From: Endocalyx cinctus
Lineage: Eukaryota; Ascomycota; Sordariomycetes; Amphisphaeriales; Apiosporaceae
Direction: 5' to 3'
Length of the DNA stretch: 64,000 nucleotides
Assembly (NCBI GenBank): GCA_001600455.1
Contig: BCKC01000008.1
Location: 124,001-188,000 of the forward strand
In this document: positions 26,408 through 37,263 of the stretch, piece by piece
Position numbering within the stretch: position 1 is the first letter of the stretch
Layout: each line of letters begins with the position of its first letter
Notes under the pieces: generated by a model
What the model was told of the DNA's origin: nothing
Databases searched by the model: none
The model's input: the letters and a program-made list of their open reading frames with translations, nothing else
Program-made: the position numbers and the translations under genes

Positions 26408-27468
26408 ATGTCTCGCGGTTGGTTTCCTGCTCAAGGGACCGTCCCCTTGGCTGCCCGTAGCCGTGATGATGAGGGCCCCCGTGAGCTTCCCGATGGCCGA
26501 CTCGTTTGCCGTCCTCACGGTCTTGTCTGCTGCGGAAAGTGCTGTACAGATTACAGCTTTATGGATGATGTGCTCAACGACGAAGAAGAAGATGACTACT
26601 TGGATTCGGAAACCGAGGCAATGTTTTGGACCTGGGGTCCCAAGAGAAGAGCCGAGATCGATGCTCGACACGGACCTCCCACGTCGCAAACATCTACCCG
26701 TAGTCATCACCCCACCGTTTTCTCAGGTCACTTAGTTGTCCAGACGCGTAGAAGAGGTACAGGTCGTGTGTTTCCAACTAATTTCGTTCCCCCGTCGGCT
26801 ACAGTCAAGCCTACCGATCTCTTTCGAAGCGTGCGCACTTATACAAACATTGGCAGGTAAGAATAATTACATGAAATACCGACGAGTAGAACTACTCTGT
26901 GACTAACGTGGTTCAATCTAGATACACCCACCGTGATGATCCTACGAAAGTCCTCATCTTCACCGATGGCGCCTGTTCCAATAATGGCCAAACGAACCCT
27001 ATAGCCGGCTGGGCCATCGTCCACGGCCCCGGATCGGAGGGCAAACCAAATGTGGCATCCGGTCGCCTGGAGAATCATGGCCCTTACGGTGATGTCGGTA
27101 TCCAGAGTAGCAACCGAGCCGAGCTGCGAGCTGTCATCGCGGCCTTGGGCTTCCGACCCTGGGCCGACGAAGAAGGCTTCGGATCCATTGTCATTGCCAC
27201 CGATTCGGAATACGTCACTAAGGGCTCGACGCAGTGGGCCAGGACTTGGGTCAGGAACAATTGGCGAACGAGCGGTAACGCGGTAGTCAAGAACAGGGAT
27301 TTATGGGAGATGCTGCTAGGCGAGGTCGAAAGATGGAATGAAAAGGGACTGTCGGTTCAGTTTTGGCGTATCCCCAGAGAATGGAACCAAGTGGCAGATG
27401 CAGCTGCCAAGAGTGCTGCTGCCCATAAGATCGCCGTCGAGAATTGGACTGAAGTTAAAGGTATGTGA
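26408..27468 (+). CDS. RNase H-fold protein with Cys-rich N-terminus
   Basis: Exons 26408..26856 and 26922..27468 with a 65-base intron give 331 residues. The C-terminal half is an RNase H1-type domain with all four catalytic acids: Asp165 (FTDGACSNNG), Glu217 (NRAELRAVI), Asp244 (ATDSEYV) and Asp309 (NQVADAAAK). It should cleave RNA in RNA-DNA hybrids. The N-terminal 150 residues carry VCRPHGLVCCGKCCTDYSFMDD, a Cys/His-rich motif common in fungal proteins of unknown role, and no hybrid-binding domain. An alternative ending uses a GTATGT donor at 27461 and a TTTTAG acceptor at 27532, replacing the last Met by a short hydrophobic tail ending at 27561. Both are possible. Confidence 0.88.
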
Positions 27469-28639
27469 ATTTGATGGAGAAGAAGACTACTATCCGTTGG
27501 TCATGCAAGTGAACTAATACGTAAAGTTTTAGGGGACGGGTTGATTGTAACAATTCTTTAGATGACTTACATCCAATTGGCCACCTTTGGCAGCATCACT
27601 TTGATTTTTAGCTCGATTAAAGAAACATTTCTAGATGGAAATCGGGTGTAGCTTTTTGTCTTGGCAGACGTTTCATTTGATATTTTAAGACCCGGGCCGA
27701 GGTAATAATCATATTAGCAGATTAGCTACAGAGCATACTGAAAAGTTTCGATCAAGTCCACTTTTAGATTAGGCAGTTAGAATGCTAGTCGGAGATCTCT
27801 ATTCATCTCACAAGTGCTGGTCTAAGTGGACAGTGTCTCGTTTCACAATGAAAAACAAAAGACGAGTGGTGAGGGCAACTTTTTGGGGTAATATAAGTTT
27901 ATTATAACGACTGACTCGCTCATTTCATCAAGAATGCGTGACATAAAGGCCCTTGGGATAATTATAGATTTCACGCCATTGAGATGATTGCCTCGTTAAT
28001 TGACCCCATCGTAGAAAACATCAAGGCCTTCTCGATCATTATAATAGTACATCTCTCAAGAACATCAGGTTTCCCTATTTTATAGGAACTTTTGTTTGAT
28101 TATTTGAAATTGATTGATCAATGTAACACACTAGAAACTAACCACTTTTCGTCGTGGCATAATCGATCCGATTACCAGGATGATAAGCCAATCTTCTTCA
28201 ACCAACCACCGCAAAGCATAACATCATCAACTATCCAGCAAGTTGACGATCTTGGTCAACGCTTGACTTATTCTATCGTATCTCCCCTTATATCTAGTTT
28301 ACTATGTGTGTATTGCACGGTTGTGGTGAAGTAAATGGAACCGAATATGGCTGCCTGGCCGGGTTTCTGCTGATCCAATTTAATTATACGGATCTTGCAT
28401 GGTATGAAGATCAATCAATCAGGCACCAGAATTTATGACAGTAAGGATCATTATCGTATTTGGTTGATGATAGTTCATTTCCAAAACTTACGGCCATTTC
28501 GTGGTTCTAGGACTATTATTGCATGCTCTGCTCTTATTTTCTGCTCCAAGTATTTAAACTACCTACCGTCTTCTGCCCTCTTGAGTCGATATTGTAAGTG
28601 ACAGTGTCACATACATGTCGCTTGAGATCACTTTTCGCA
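27469..28639. other. intergenic, upstream of tyrosinase
   Basis: No supportable gene; frames up to 80 codons lack splice partners and family resemblance. The distal part presumably holds the tyrosinase promoter. Confidence 0.4.
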
Positions 28640-29841
28640 ATGAAATATTGTCATATTTTCTCAGCGGCTTCAGCTGTCTCAGCTGCGGCTCTCTCGTCTC
28701 CAATTAAGCGCGGTGCTCAAGATACCCCTTTACAAGCAGGCCAACCAGACAGGCGCCATCCTTTCACGATCGAGTCGAAGCCTACGGACCAGTCAAACAA
28801 TAGAACGCGTCTAGAATGGAGAAACATGTCGGATCTTGATCGTCTATCGTTCGTCCATGCCATCAAATGCCTCATGGACGCGCCGCCCAAGGGGGTAACG
28901 AACGTCACGAGCCGCTACGACGAGCTCGTGGACGTGCATAACTCGATGAGCGACGTGATCCACCAATACGGCATTTTCCTGCCTTGGCACCGCTACTTCG
29001 TCCGCGGCTTCGAGACGATGCTGCGGGACGAATGCGGCTACGCGGCCCCTCTACCTTGGTGGTACGAGATCCGAGACGCCGGAAACTTTTCTACCTCGGG
29101 ATTCTTCACGCCGGAATATTTCGGTTCCCTGCCCGTGTCGAACGCACCGCCGGATCAGGAATCGGAAAGTTTTTGTATTACCGATGGGGTAAGTCTCGAC
29201 CACAAATATTAGCGAGAAGGAAGCAGTTCCTGGAGAAACTCTCCAGTTTGCTGATAGATTGATATACATATACTCACACATCGCAGGTGTTTGCCAACCG
29301 CACGGCAACTGTTGGTTTCGTGGAGCCAATTTGTTTGTCGCGAGGTGAAGACAGGAGCTTGAGTGCTCTAGTCACGCTCGACCGTCTCGATCAATGTCAA
29401 GTCAACGTTACCACATATCAACAGCATGGCGAATGCGTCGGCGATGGGATCCACGTCATTACTCACGCCGCCGTCGGTCGCGTGTTATCGAACGTGCCGG
29501 GTTCCGTTAACGACCCTGTCTTCTTCTTGCATCACGGTTTTGTCGACTGGGAGTGGATGCGCTGGCAACGCGAGGACGAGTCGAGATGGGAAGCTGGTAA
29601 GATCTCCTAGTCTTCTTCCATTTTTTCACCGAAGGAAAGTACGCATCTTATCTAACGTCACGCACACGCATACATATATATAGTCTCGGGTTGTCTCATA
29701 CTAGGGAACGACGAGGGTGATTGCACGCCTATCACATTGGATACCGTCTTGAGTTCCAACGAGTTGTTCCCCAACATGACAGTTAGGGACGTATCAAATC
29801 CAAGAGATGGGCCGTTGAGTTATGAATATGACTTTTATTAA
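28640..29841 (+). CDS. secreted tyrosinase (type-3 copper oxidase)
   Basis: Exons 28640..29188, 29287..29596 and 29684..29841 give 338 residues. The Met at 28640 is chosen because it starts a signal peptide (KYCHIFSAASAVSAAALSS) with a KR site just after. The CuA site has His100 (VDVHN), His108 and His117 (FLPWHRYFV). CuB has His239 and His243 (HVITH) and His266 in DPVFFLHHGFVD, which fits the tyrosinase signature. It should oxidise phenols to quinones outside the cell, for melanin or defence. At this length it is the short form, without the long C-terminal lid domain of classical fungal tyrosinases. The last exon ends in SYEYDFY. Confidence 0.93.
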
Positions 29842-32624
29842 GGAACTCCGATCACGATCGGTTTCATAGTTGACGGTCTGGCGTCCAGAATCCACTAATA
29901 AAGTTGTTTATAGTAGAGCCGTCGAAGAAAAAAAACGAAAGAAAGAAACAAAGCATATGTTGAGGATGTGTGTGGCCTAATAGGCTCACAACACATCCCT
30001 TTTTCCTTATCTCCACTGGCGAAACCACTTGCCCCAAAACAATAGAACCACCTGTAGCTATGCCATCGAAAAGATTCAAAGACGCGGTCTCGAAACGGGT
30101 TGAAAAGCGGATGTCATTATCGATTATTTTATCACTCAATTTTTCGACGGTTCTTATGAAAGCTGCAAATCGAATGAGAGAAAGCGGTTGGTGGTCTGGG
30201 ATGCTATACTATTGGGAGTGGATGTTTTATTAGAGATCATTTAGACAGCGAAGTTACTCAAGGTTTTCATTAATATCAATGGAAAACTCTATGAATGGCA
30301 GATTAGCTTACTTATTCGGCTTTTTAGGCATCCATCTTGAATCGACGTGCTTGCACATTTCTACCATCGTTGACGAAGGAAGTCCTTGATGAGGCGTATA
30401 CAAATGTACATAAGCAAGATGCAAACCACGATCGTAAGATAAAGACGCATTTTGAATGAGATTCTGTCTCAAATGATTGTTTTTGCTGTGTGGACGTGTG
30501 TGTTCTTGTCGTTCTATCAATTTTTGATAATTTTGTGATCCTCTAATCGAGCTTTCAAGAAAGTTTCTTGTCGGTTTTCTTCAGTATTACTCAAGCGTAC
30601 GGGTTGGAAATTTCTGTAAAAAAATATCCAGTTAGATTTTATAGTTTCCTCGTTGAAACTGAAATAGGACTGAAGTATATGAGACTGTCGTAGGAATATA
30701 TCCCAAGGAGATGTATTAAGCAATACCGTAGACTTACTTTTGCCTGGATATTTCAAGGGGTTATCGTGATCTTCTTGAAGTAACGGAACTACTATTCTAA
30801 CTCGTCGTCTGAGTAGGATAAAACAGATGTCGCTCAAATTTCGATGATGAATTGTTAGTTTAGTGAGTTTGGTGATGATGAATAAAGATGAGTAGGAAGA
30901 AACGAAACAGACGAGGCAGGTGGGAAGATATGGTGGGGAAAAACTGGTGTCGCCGATGATGTTGATGATCCCCTGACCTTATATTCCAGGGGCCTCGAGA
31001 ATCGGCGATGGGCAGGAGGGGCAAGAAGGGCAAGAAGGTCTACGGTACAGCTGTGAATTATGAGTTCACAGGTGTACATGTTGATCAATGGGCCTCTTCA
31101 CACCCCTTTGAATAATGAATTTCTCATAGACTTATCAGAAAAGCCTAGTCAAAGACACCAAATTCAGCTGTTGATATCTTATGATATTACTTTATCTTTC
31201 TTTCAAACTTGGCTACTCCATGGCATGCCTGTACTCTTTTTAAGTATGAAGCTAGGTTTATCTCTGTAGAAGAGTTAGTTTGGGAGGACCAGTGATTATT
31301 TGTACCTTTCAACTATTTATAATTGCTGATTCTTGCTGCAAACCAGAATATTCAAAGGGTACCATACCATACTACATATATCATCTGAGAGAGTGGTTTT
31401 AGCTACATGAATATGATAAAATTATCAGATTCTACATTCTCAATCATAGGAAATGAGCATTATTCTAGCCAATTTTTACACCAACACATCTGAGAACTAT
31501 CAATAGAGAACCTCGTGAAGTCTCGGCTTGAACTTGTCTCACCTTTCAACTCGACATGGCCCCATATTTCTTTCCAAATTACCGTAACTCTCTTCCTAGT
31601 CAAAATACTCCCTACAAAGATTATGGGTGAAACTACACTATCATTGATAGTCTCTTGCCCAACTTGACCCCCATTAGATTCTACATCTGTCAGTGTTACA
31701 TGAAGGGCAGGATTATAACCGCTTAGGATTCCTTAATGGGAAAGATTCATGCTGCCGAAGTCCATGATGTTGGAGGAAATTAGAAAATATAATGCATGCA
31801 CATAATTATATCATGACCTCCATATCCAGCTGTGTTGTAACATAGCTTCACCGTTGGGTTGACGTCTAAACCCCCTGAAAACTATTAACCAATAGGAGCA
31901 CAAGAAATGTATCGGCCGACAACTACAAATGTGTGGGGGCTCCATTTAGTTGTTGATATTTGATTCAGGGGCAATTGGCCACTTAACTGTTATTAATAAT
32001 TAGTCTCAAAAACATACACATAGTTCTATCCTCTATATGGTTCTGGGCAGTTTTAGGGAGGTATTTAGTTTTGACACAGATTATGATGCGATGAAATTGT
32101 CACTTGTGCTGCTTATTTTCCTCTGTAGGTCTGGGTTAAATATCGCGAGGCAAGCGGAGCAAGATCTAGCCGAGACAGGGCGGAATTATATTGGGATTCG
32201 ATTGACGGTGCTTAGCGAGCGATTGGATGTTGGAACCATGTACTCTGATGATGACACTGCCCCTTTAGAAATTGGGTATGTGGTGATAATTTCATGAATA
32301 TATTGAATATATATAGCGCGTGCTCCACTGGAATGTGAATCATTGCAGTTAAAAAAACATAATGATTACAAACCAAAATAAAGTAAAATAGAAGAAGAAA
32401 AAGGAAGGTGGTGAGCACGACATTCGATCCACCAGGACTGATTATAAATGTTCATATTATGCCAAAGATAGCCTCAATTAAACAGTCATCATGTTAAATG
32501 ACGATGCTGGTAATACGAATATAGTATCTAAAGACCCTCATGACTCGTAACAATTTTGATATCTAGTATGTAAGTTAAATGAAATCTTAAAAAGAAATAG
32601 TTCTAGAAATATAGAAATCTAGCT
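29842..32624. other. intergenic, possible broken small gene near 30.3-30.8 kb
   Basis: On the minus strand a frame from 30613 to 30308 ends in a hydrophilic tail with CKHVDSRWMPKK. Another frame from 30837 carries a GTAAGT donor near 30734. I could not join them in frame, so a gene is unproven. The rest, including the promoter side of the MATE gene's 3' flank, shows nothing recognisable. Confidence 0.3.
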
Positions 32625-34109
32625 TTAAGAATCGACGCCCTCCCGTAGCTTCGCATTTTCGACACAATCTTGCCACCTCAAAAGTCTCATGTAGAGCGTC
32701 TCAGCACACGCAATCACCACCATGCCAGCACCCAATCCAATCCAGACACCATTCAATCCCAGAGCAGGCGAGCCGAGCTCCAGCCACATAGCCATAGGAA
32801 CAGCCCCGAGGTAATTGACTCCAAAGACCAGCCATCCGGCCACGGACTGGCGTCCGAGACCGCGCAGCATGCCGTTCGTGCAGCAAATGATGGAATCAAT
32901 AACCTGGAAAATAGCGACGGCCAAGACGGCATTCGTGGCCAATTCGCGCACGTTCTCGTCGTCGGAGAAGAATCCCGGAAGGACGTTCTTGAGCGACAAG
33001 ATCACCGCACCGTCGAACGCGCCGATCAAGACGAACACGACGGCGTACAAAGCGGCGGCTCGACGCGCCGTGGAAAGCAACCCGGCGCCGATCAGGTGGC
33101 CGATCCGGGTGCTGACGGCGACGCTGACGGAGAAGGGGATATGCCAGGACACGACCGAGATCGTGGTCAGGATCGTCTGCGCGGCGAGGTGTTCGGTGCT
33201 CAGGTAAGAAGTGCTGAAAACGACCATCTCGAAGGCGGCCCACTCGCCCAGATTGACGACGGCGCCGGCGAGGGAGAGCCGAACCATGGGTCCCCAATTC
33301 CGGAAAACGTCCCTGGAGAACCCGCCCCAGCACCGACGCGACCATTCGCCCATCGGCATCGCGACGTAGGCGAGCAGGAGTAAAGGGCGGAGGTTATTCG
33401 CCAGAGCGGTGCCCAGGGCGGCGCCTTCGAGGCCCATCTCGAGCTTGAAGGCGAACAGCCAGCTGAGGAACGCGTTCGCGGGCGCGCACACGACGAGGAT
33501 GATCATGGCGGGGCCGAAGCTGCCCTGCGCTTGGAGGAAACGCTTGCCGGCTTCGAACGAGGCGTAGCCGGGGATGCCGATCAAGCTAACCCTCAAGAAG
33601 GAGCCGGCCATGACGGCGAGGTGTTCCTGCTTCACGAAGAGGGATAGGATGGTCGGCGAGAATATCCAGAAGATGCCGACGGGGACGACGGCAAGGGCCA
33701 TGAATAACAGCATTCGCTGCACGTGCAGTCCGACCCCGACTAGGTTACCCGACCCGTGCGCTTGTGCGCATAACGTGTCCAAAGCGGTAGCCATACCCTC
33801 GAACACGGTGAGCCCGATGATGTTCAGGGTGGTCATGCCGATGCTCGAAGCGGCGAGCGCATCGGCGCTAACGTGTCCTGCCACGAACGTCGTGATGATG
33901 CTGTACGAGTACTGCAGCAGGTACGTGACGACTAGGGGCACGGAGTACTGTGCCAAGAGGACGAGCTCCGAAACCCAACCATTACCATCGCTAAGGTCAG
34001 GATCAAATAGCGAATCAGCAGAGGCTGGTGACAAGAGCGGCGTTGTCTCTGAAGCAAGTCCGGAAGACTCTCGTATCCGGTCATCGTTGTTTTCTGCGTC
34101 TTGCGCCAT
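32625..34109 (-). CDS. MATE-family efflux transporter
   Basis: Intronless gene for 494 residues, with about 12 hydrophobic segments in two similar halves, as expected of multidrug and toxin extrusion (MATE) transporters. Recognisable family stretches are FVAGHVSADALAASSIG, GMATALDTLCAQAHGSG, LEGAALGTALANN and CTNGMLRGLGRQ. The N-terminal tail carries ETTPLLSP, an acidic dileucine-type signal often used for vacuolar sorting. These proteins exchange H+ or Na+ for organic cations. It is strongly GC-rich compared with its flanks, and long antisense frames inside it are by-products. No neighbour points to one substrate. Confidence 0.95.
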   Translation of the reverse strand: MAQDAENNDDRIRESSGLASETTPLLSPASADSLFDPDLSDGNGWVSELVLLAQYSVPLVVTYLLQYSYSIITTFVAGHVSADALAASSIGMTTLNIIGLTVFEGMATALDTLCAQAHGSGNLVGVGLHVQRMLLFMALAVVPVGIFWIFSPTILSLFVKQEHLAVMAGSFLRVSLIGIPGYASFEAGKRFLQAQGSFGPAMIILVVCAPANAFLSWLFAFKLEMGLEGAALGTALANNLRPLLLLAYVAMPMGEWSRRCWGGFSRDVFRNWGPMVRLSLAGAVVNLGEWAAFEMVVFSTSYLSTEHLAAQTILTTISVVSWHIPFSVSVAVSTRIGHLIGAGLLSTARRAAALYAVVFVLIGAFDGAVILSLKNVLPGFFSDDENVRELATNAVLAVAIFQVIDSIICCTNGMLRGLGRQSVAGWLVFGVNYLGAVPMAMWLELGSPALGLNGVWIGLGAGMVVIACAETLYMRLLRWQDCVENAKLREGVDS

Positions 34110-34654
34110 GACTGTGATAGATACTTAGTGTGTGTCTTAAGAGTGTAAGAGTAGCGGGCCGAAAGATCCAATGTACTAAGAATTTTTAAGGAGTCATCTT
34201 TTTTGGTGGGGCGGGAGAAAGGGAAGAAACTTTTTTTGTGGGGTTTTATATTTGCCGCTCAACAATCCCCAAAAGAAGGGGTGGTGAAAGTAAGAACTGC
34301 ATGTTAAAACTGCATATTTAGGTGCTGATTTGCAGCGGATATGCAGTAAACTTTAACTGGCTATTCTTATCGTAGCAGAAGCATCAAATGGATATGAATT
34401 GAGGTTTCTAAGTAAAATGATGATAAGCCACAATGTGGCGGTTCTAAGACGTTATACTGTAGGCCTAAAACATGTTACATTTTGCTGTCACCGGGCGGAT
34501 CACTTGTAGTAGTAGATAAATATGACGGAGCGGAGTCTGATTATTAGTGTAGCTGTTACCTTACTAGGCCATGGATCTTGCCGAACTCATCCTCCCATCT
34601 CACTCCTTACACTATTATTAATCCGTAATAGAACTCTTCTAGTAAATCGTTAAG
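34110..34654. other. divergent promoter of MATE and Nudix genes
   Basis: 545 bases between divergent starts; no gene seen. T-rich and G-rich runs occur near 34197-34250. Confidence 0.4.
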
Positions 34655-35643
34655 ATGGCAGCGAACGTAGCTAAAATCATATCTACGAAACCCATTGTAA
34701 GGTTTCTACTTGATAAGATTATATCTGACCAAAATCAGTACTGATCAAGAAATTCTGCAGGACAACAAGGATGCCAAGTGGATCAACCTATTCCAGTAAG
34801 TTTTTTTAGCGGAGAGATTGCATACTACCTACCCTTAATTATTCCATGCGAACCACAACCCACGCATTTAAACTTCTCTTAACTAATCATCTTCTCAATT
34901 AGGATCACTTACGAAGATCAAAATGGTGTAACTCGAACCTGGGAAGCCACAGGACGTGCGTCTCGTCCCAGGACCAGCGTAGTCGACGCCGTGCAGATAC
35001 TCGCGACCCGTCGATCGCAGTCGGGAAAGGGCGTCGAAGTATTGCTGGAGAAGCAATTCCGAGCCCCCGTCGGAAAGATCGTGATCGAGTTGCCGGCCGG
35101 GTTCGTCGACGAAGGCGAGACCCCGGAACATGCCGCCGTGAGGGAGTTGAAGGAAGAGGCTGGCTACGTCGGAGAGGTTGTAGCCGATCACGGTGGGAAG
35201 AGGCCGATTTTCTATGACTGTAAGTAATTCTATCACTATGGACTTTTTTCTCTTTTGCCTTTTCAATTGCAATTGCAATTCATCTTGATGCTGATAACAT
35301 AATTTTCCTCCCGCCCCGCTTCAGCTCCCGGCAGTTCGAGGTAAAGTGATACCCGTGGACATTTCCCCTCTCTTATCATTCTTGCGTAACCTCTGACGTA
35401 AACTTCTTCTTTTACAGTGCGTGCACCTACATGATCTACCTGAACGTCGATCCCGACTTGGAGGAGAACAAGAACCCGAAGGCGGAGCTAGAGCCAGGAG
35501 AGTTCATCGAGCCGTTCTGGGTCCCCTACGACCAGCTATACAGCGAGGTCCGTCGATTGGCGGAAGAAGGATATGCGATTAACGGGAAGCTCGGGTCTTT
35601 TGCGGAGGGTACACAGTTGGCGAAGATGTGCCAACAACTATGA
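34655..35643 (+). CDS. YSA1: Nudix ADP-sugar pyrophosphatase (YSA1-like)
   Basis: Five exons: 34655..34696, 34761..34795, 34903..35219, 35325..35340 and 35418..35643, giving 211 residues. Exon 4 is only 16 bases, but it is needed to keep FYDSPGSSSACTYM in frame, and its flanks are good GT and AG sites. The Nudix box G-x5-E-x7-RE-x2-EE-x-GY is complete at residues 92-114, and the phrase LPAGFVDEGE is typical of the ADP-ribose pyrophosphatase group. The enzyme hydrolyses ADP-ribose to AMP and ribose 5-phosphate in cytosol or mitochondria. It is divergent from the MATE gene and convergent with lipoyl synthase. Confidence 0.92.
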
Positions 35644-36015
35644 TGCATCCAAAGTATGCCTGCATCGCGAGAGTTTTGATATGGTCTCAACGTTGCTACA
35701 AACGCAGGAACCGACCTTTAGTCTTCATGCATGATGCGATGAGAAATAAATGAGCAGTCGGCTTTAGAGTCATAGACTATACAATTAGAGTATATTTGTT
35801 GAATACCCCTTCTATTCTAGTTGAGTTGTAGGCCCAGTCCAGCCCGGGAGCAATTTCCACTCCAGCCTACATCAAAATGCATTACGGCATCCACGTATCC
35901 TAACCCCAGGCCATATATGCATTTTCCAGTGATAATAATTATGATTTGAATGTACAGTATGTGAATACACGTCCCAGTATTGCTGTCGTGTAGTCCTTGG
36001 AGACTAGTAGAAAGC

Positions 36016-37263
36016 TTACTCGGCCTTCAAAGTTTGCTCCGAGATAACAGCATCTGCAAGTTTTCCATCCACCTTCGCCATCTTCTCGCCTGCTCGTTTC
36101 TTTAACACATTCTCAATGAAGACCTCGCCGGCCTTGTAGCTACTCCTGACGAGCGGACCGCTGGCGACGTAGAGGAAACCCATGTCCATAGCTCGCTGCC
36201 GCCACATCTCGAACTCGTCGGGCGTGACGTACTTCTCCACCTTGAGATGTCGCTTCGTCGGACGCATGTATTGTCCGAAGGTGACGACGTCTACGCCGAT
36301 ATTCCGGAGTTCCTCGAGCGCGCTCATCATCTCGTGCTCCTGCTCGCCCAGACCTAACATCATACTCGTCTTGGTGATGAGACCTTTCTCGGCTCCGACT
36401 TTCTTGGCCTGCTCGAGAACCTTTAAACTCTGTCTGAAGGTAGCCCTCCGGTCTCGCACGTATGGGGTCAATTCTTCAACCGTCTCGACGTTGTGCGCGA
36501 ACACGTCCATGCCACTCTCGGCCACGATCTTAACCATGTCTAAATTACCCATAAAATCGCCCGTGAGCGCTTCTACCAGAAGGCTCGGCTTCTTTGCTTT
36601 GATCCGGCGGATAGTGTCAGCAAGGTGGTGAGCGCCGCTGTCGACCAGGTCATCGCGATCCACCGTCGTGAGCACGACGTAGCCCAGCCCCCACCTCGCC
36701 AGCGCCTCGGCCGTATTCTCGGGTTCGTGCGGGTCGAGAGGTGCCGGAGTCCGACTCGTCTTGACGCTGCAGAAGCGGCAGCCCCGCGTGCACGTGTCGC
36801 CCATCAGCATGATGGTCGCCGTCGCGGCGTTCTTGTTGCTGCCGCCCCAGCACTCCGAGATGTTCGGACACCGGGCCTCCTCGCAGACCGTGTGCAGGCC
36901 TAACCCTCTGAGGTCCGACTTGATCTTCTTGTAGTTCTCATTGCCGGCGGGGATCGGCGTCTTCAGCCATTCCGGCAGCCGCGTGATGGTCCGCCGGTTG
37001 GACGCCGGACCGACCTCGGCGGTGCGCAGTTGGTAGGCATCGCTGGGGGCTAAGGGGGCCGATGCGTCGGACTTTATGAATTCGTCGAAGGAGGCTATTT
37101 TATGGTCTTTAAAATACGTCGGTCTCTGGTTCGGCGTTGATGTGGCGGAGGATTCGTTTGAGGGCGGGTTTGTCGGTACGGTCGCATATGAACGAGAGGC
37201 GCACGAAACCACTCGTTGAAGTGGGGCGCGCATGCGCTGGAGAGATGTCGGGTTTAATGCCAT
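36016..37263 (-). CDS. LIP5: lipoyl synthase, mitochondrial
   Basis: Intronless, 415 residues from the ATG at 37263; an in-frame ATG five codons upstream is less likely. The first ~30 residues are Arg-, Ser- and Ala-rich without acids, a mitochondrial presequence. The auxiliary iron-sulfur cluster cysteines are 127, 132 and 138 ([13 protein letters not shown]), and the radical-SAM cysteines are 158, 162 and 165 (CTRGCRFC). It inserts two sulfur atoms into octanoyl groups on the lipoyl domains of the 2-oxoacid dehydrogenases and of glycine cleavage. This is a conserved housekeeping gene with typical length and GC-rich codons. Confidence 0.97.
   Translation of the reverse strand: MALNPTSLQRMRAPLQRVVSCASRSYATVPTNPPSNESSATSTPNQRPTYFKDHKIASFDEFIKSDASAPLAPSDAYQLRTAEVGPASNRRTITRLPEWLKTPIPAGNENYKKIKSDLRGLGLHTVCEEARCPNISECWGGSNKNAATATIMLMGDTCTRGCRFCSVKTSRTPAPLDPHEPENTAEALARWGLGYVVLTTVDRDDLVDSGAHHLADTIRRIKAKKPSLLVEALTGDFMGNLDMVKIVAESGMDVFAHNVETVEELTPYVRDRRATFRQSLKVLEQAKKVGAEKGLITKTSMMLGLGEQEHEMMSALEELRNIGVDVVTFGQYMRPTKRHLKVEKYVTPDEFEMWRQRAMDMGFLYVASGPLVRSSYKAGEVFIENVLKKRAGEKMAKVDGKLADAVISEQTLKAE

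Noticed and set aside
30308..30837. Possible two-exon small gene on the minus strand
   Set aside because: The GTAAGT donor near 30734 cannot be joined in frame to the downstream open frame at the visible acceptors. Kept only as a note in the intergenic entry.
32670..33383. 237-codon plus-strand frame
   Set aside because: It lies entirely opposite the MATE gene and is a by-product of GC-rich codons; its translation is low-complexity without a family.
33574..34128. 184-codon plus-strand frame
   Set aside because: Antisense to the MATE gene; no independent support.
36182..36903. Two plus-strand frames of 149 and 92 codons
   Set aside because: Antisense shadows of the lipoyl synthase gene.
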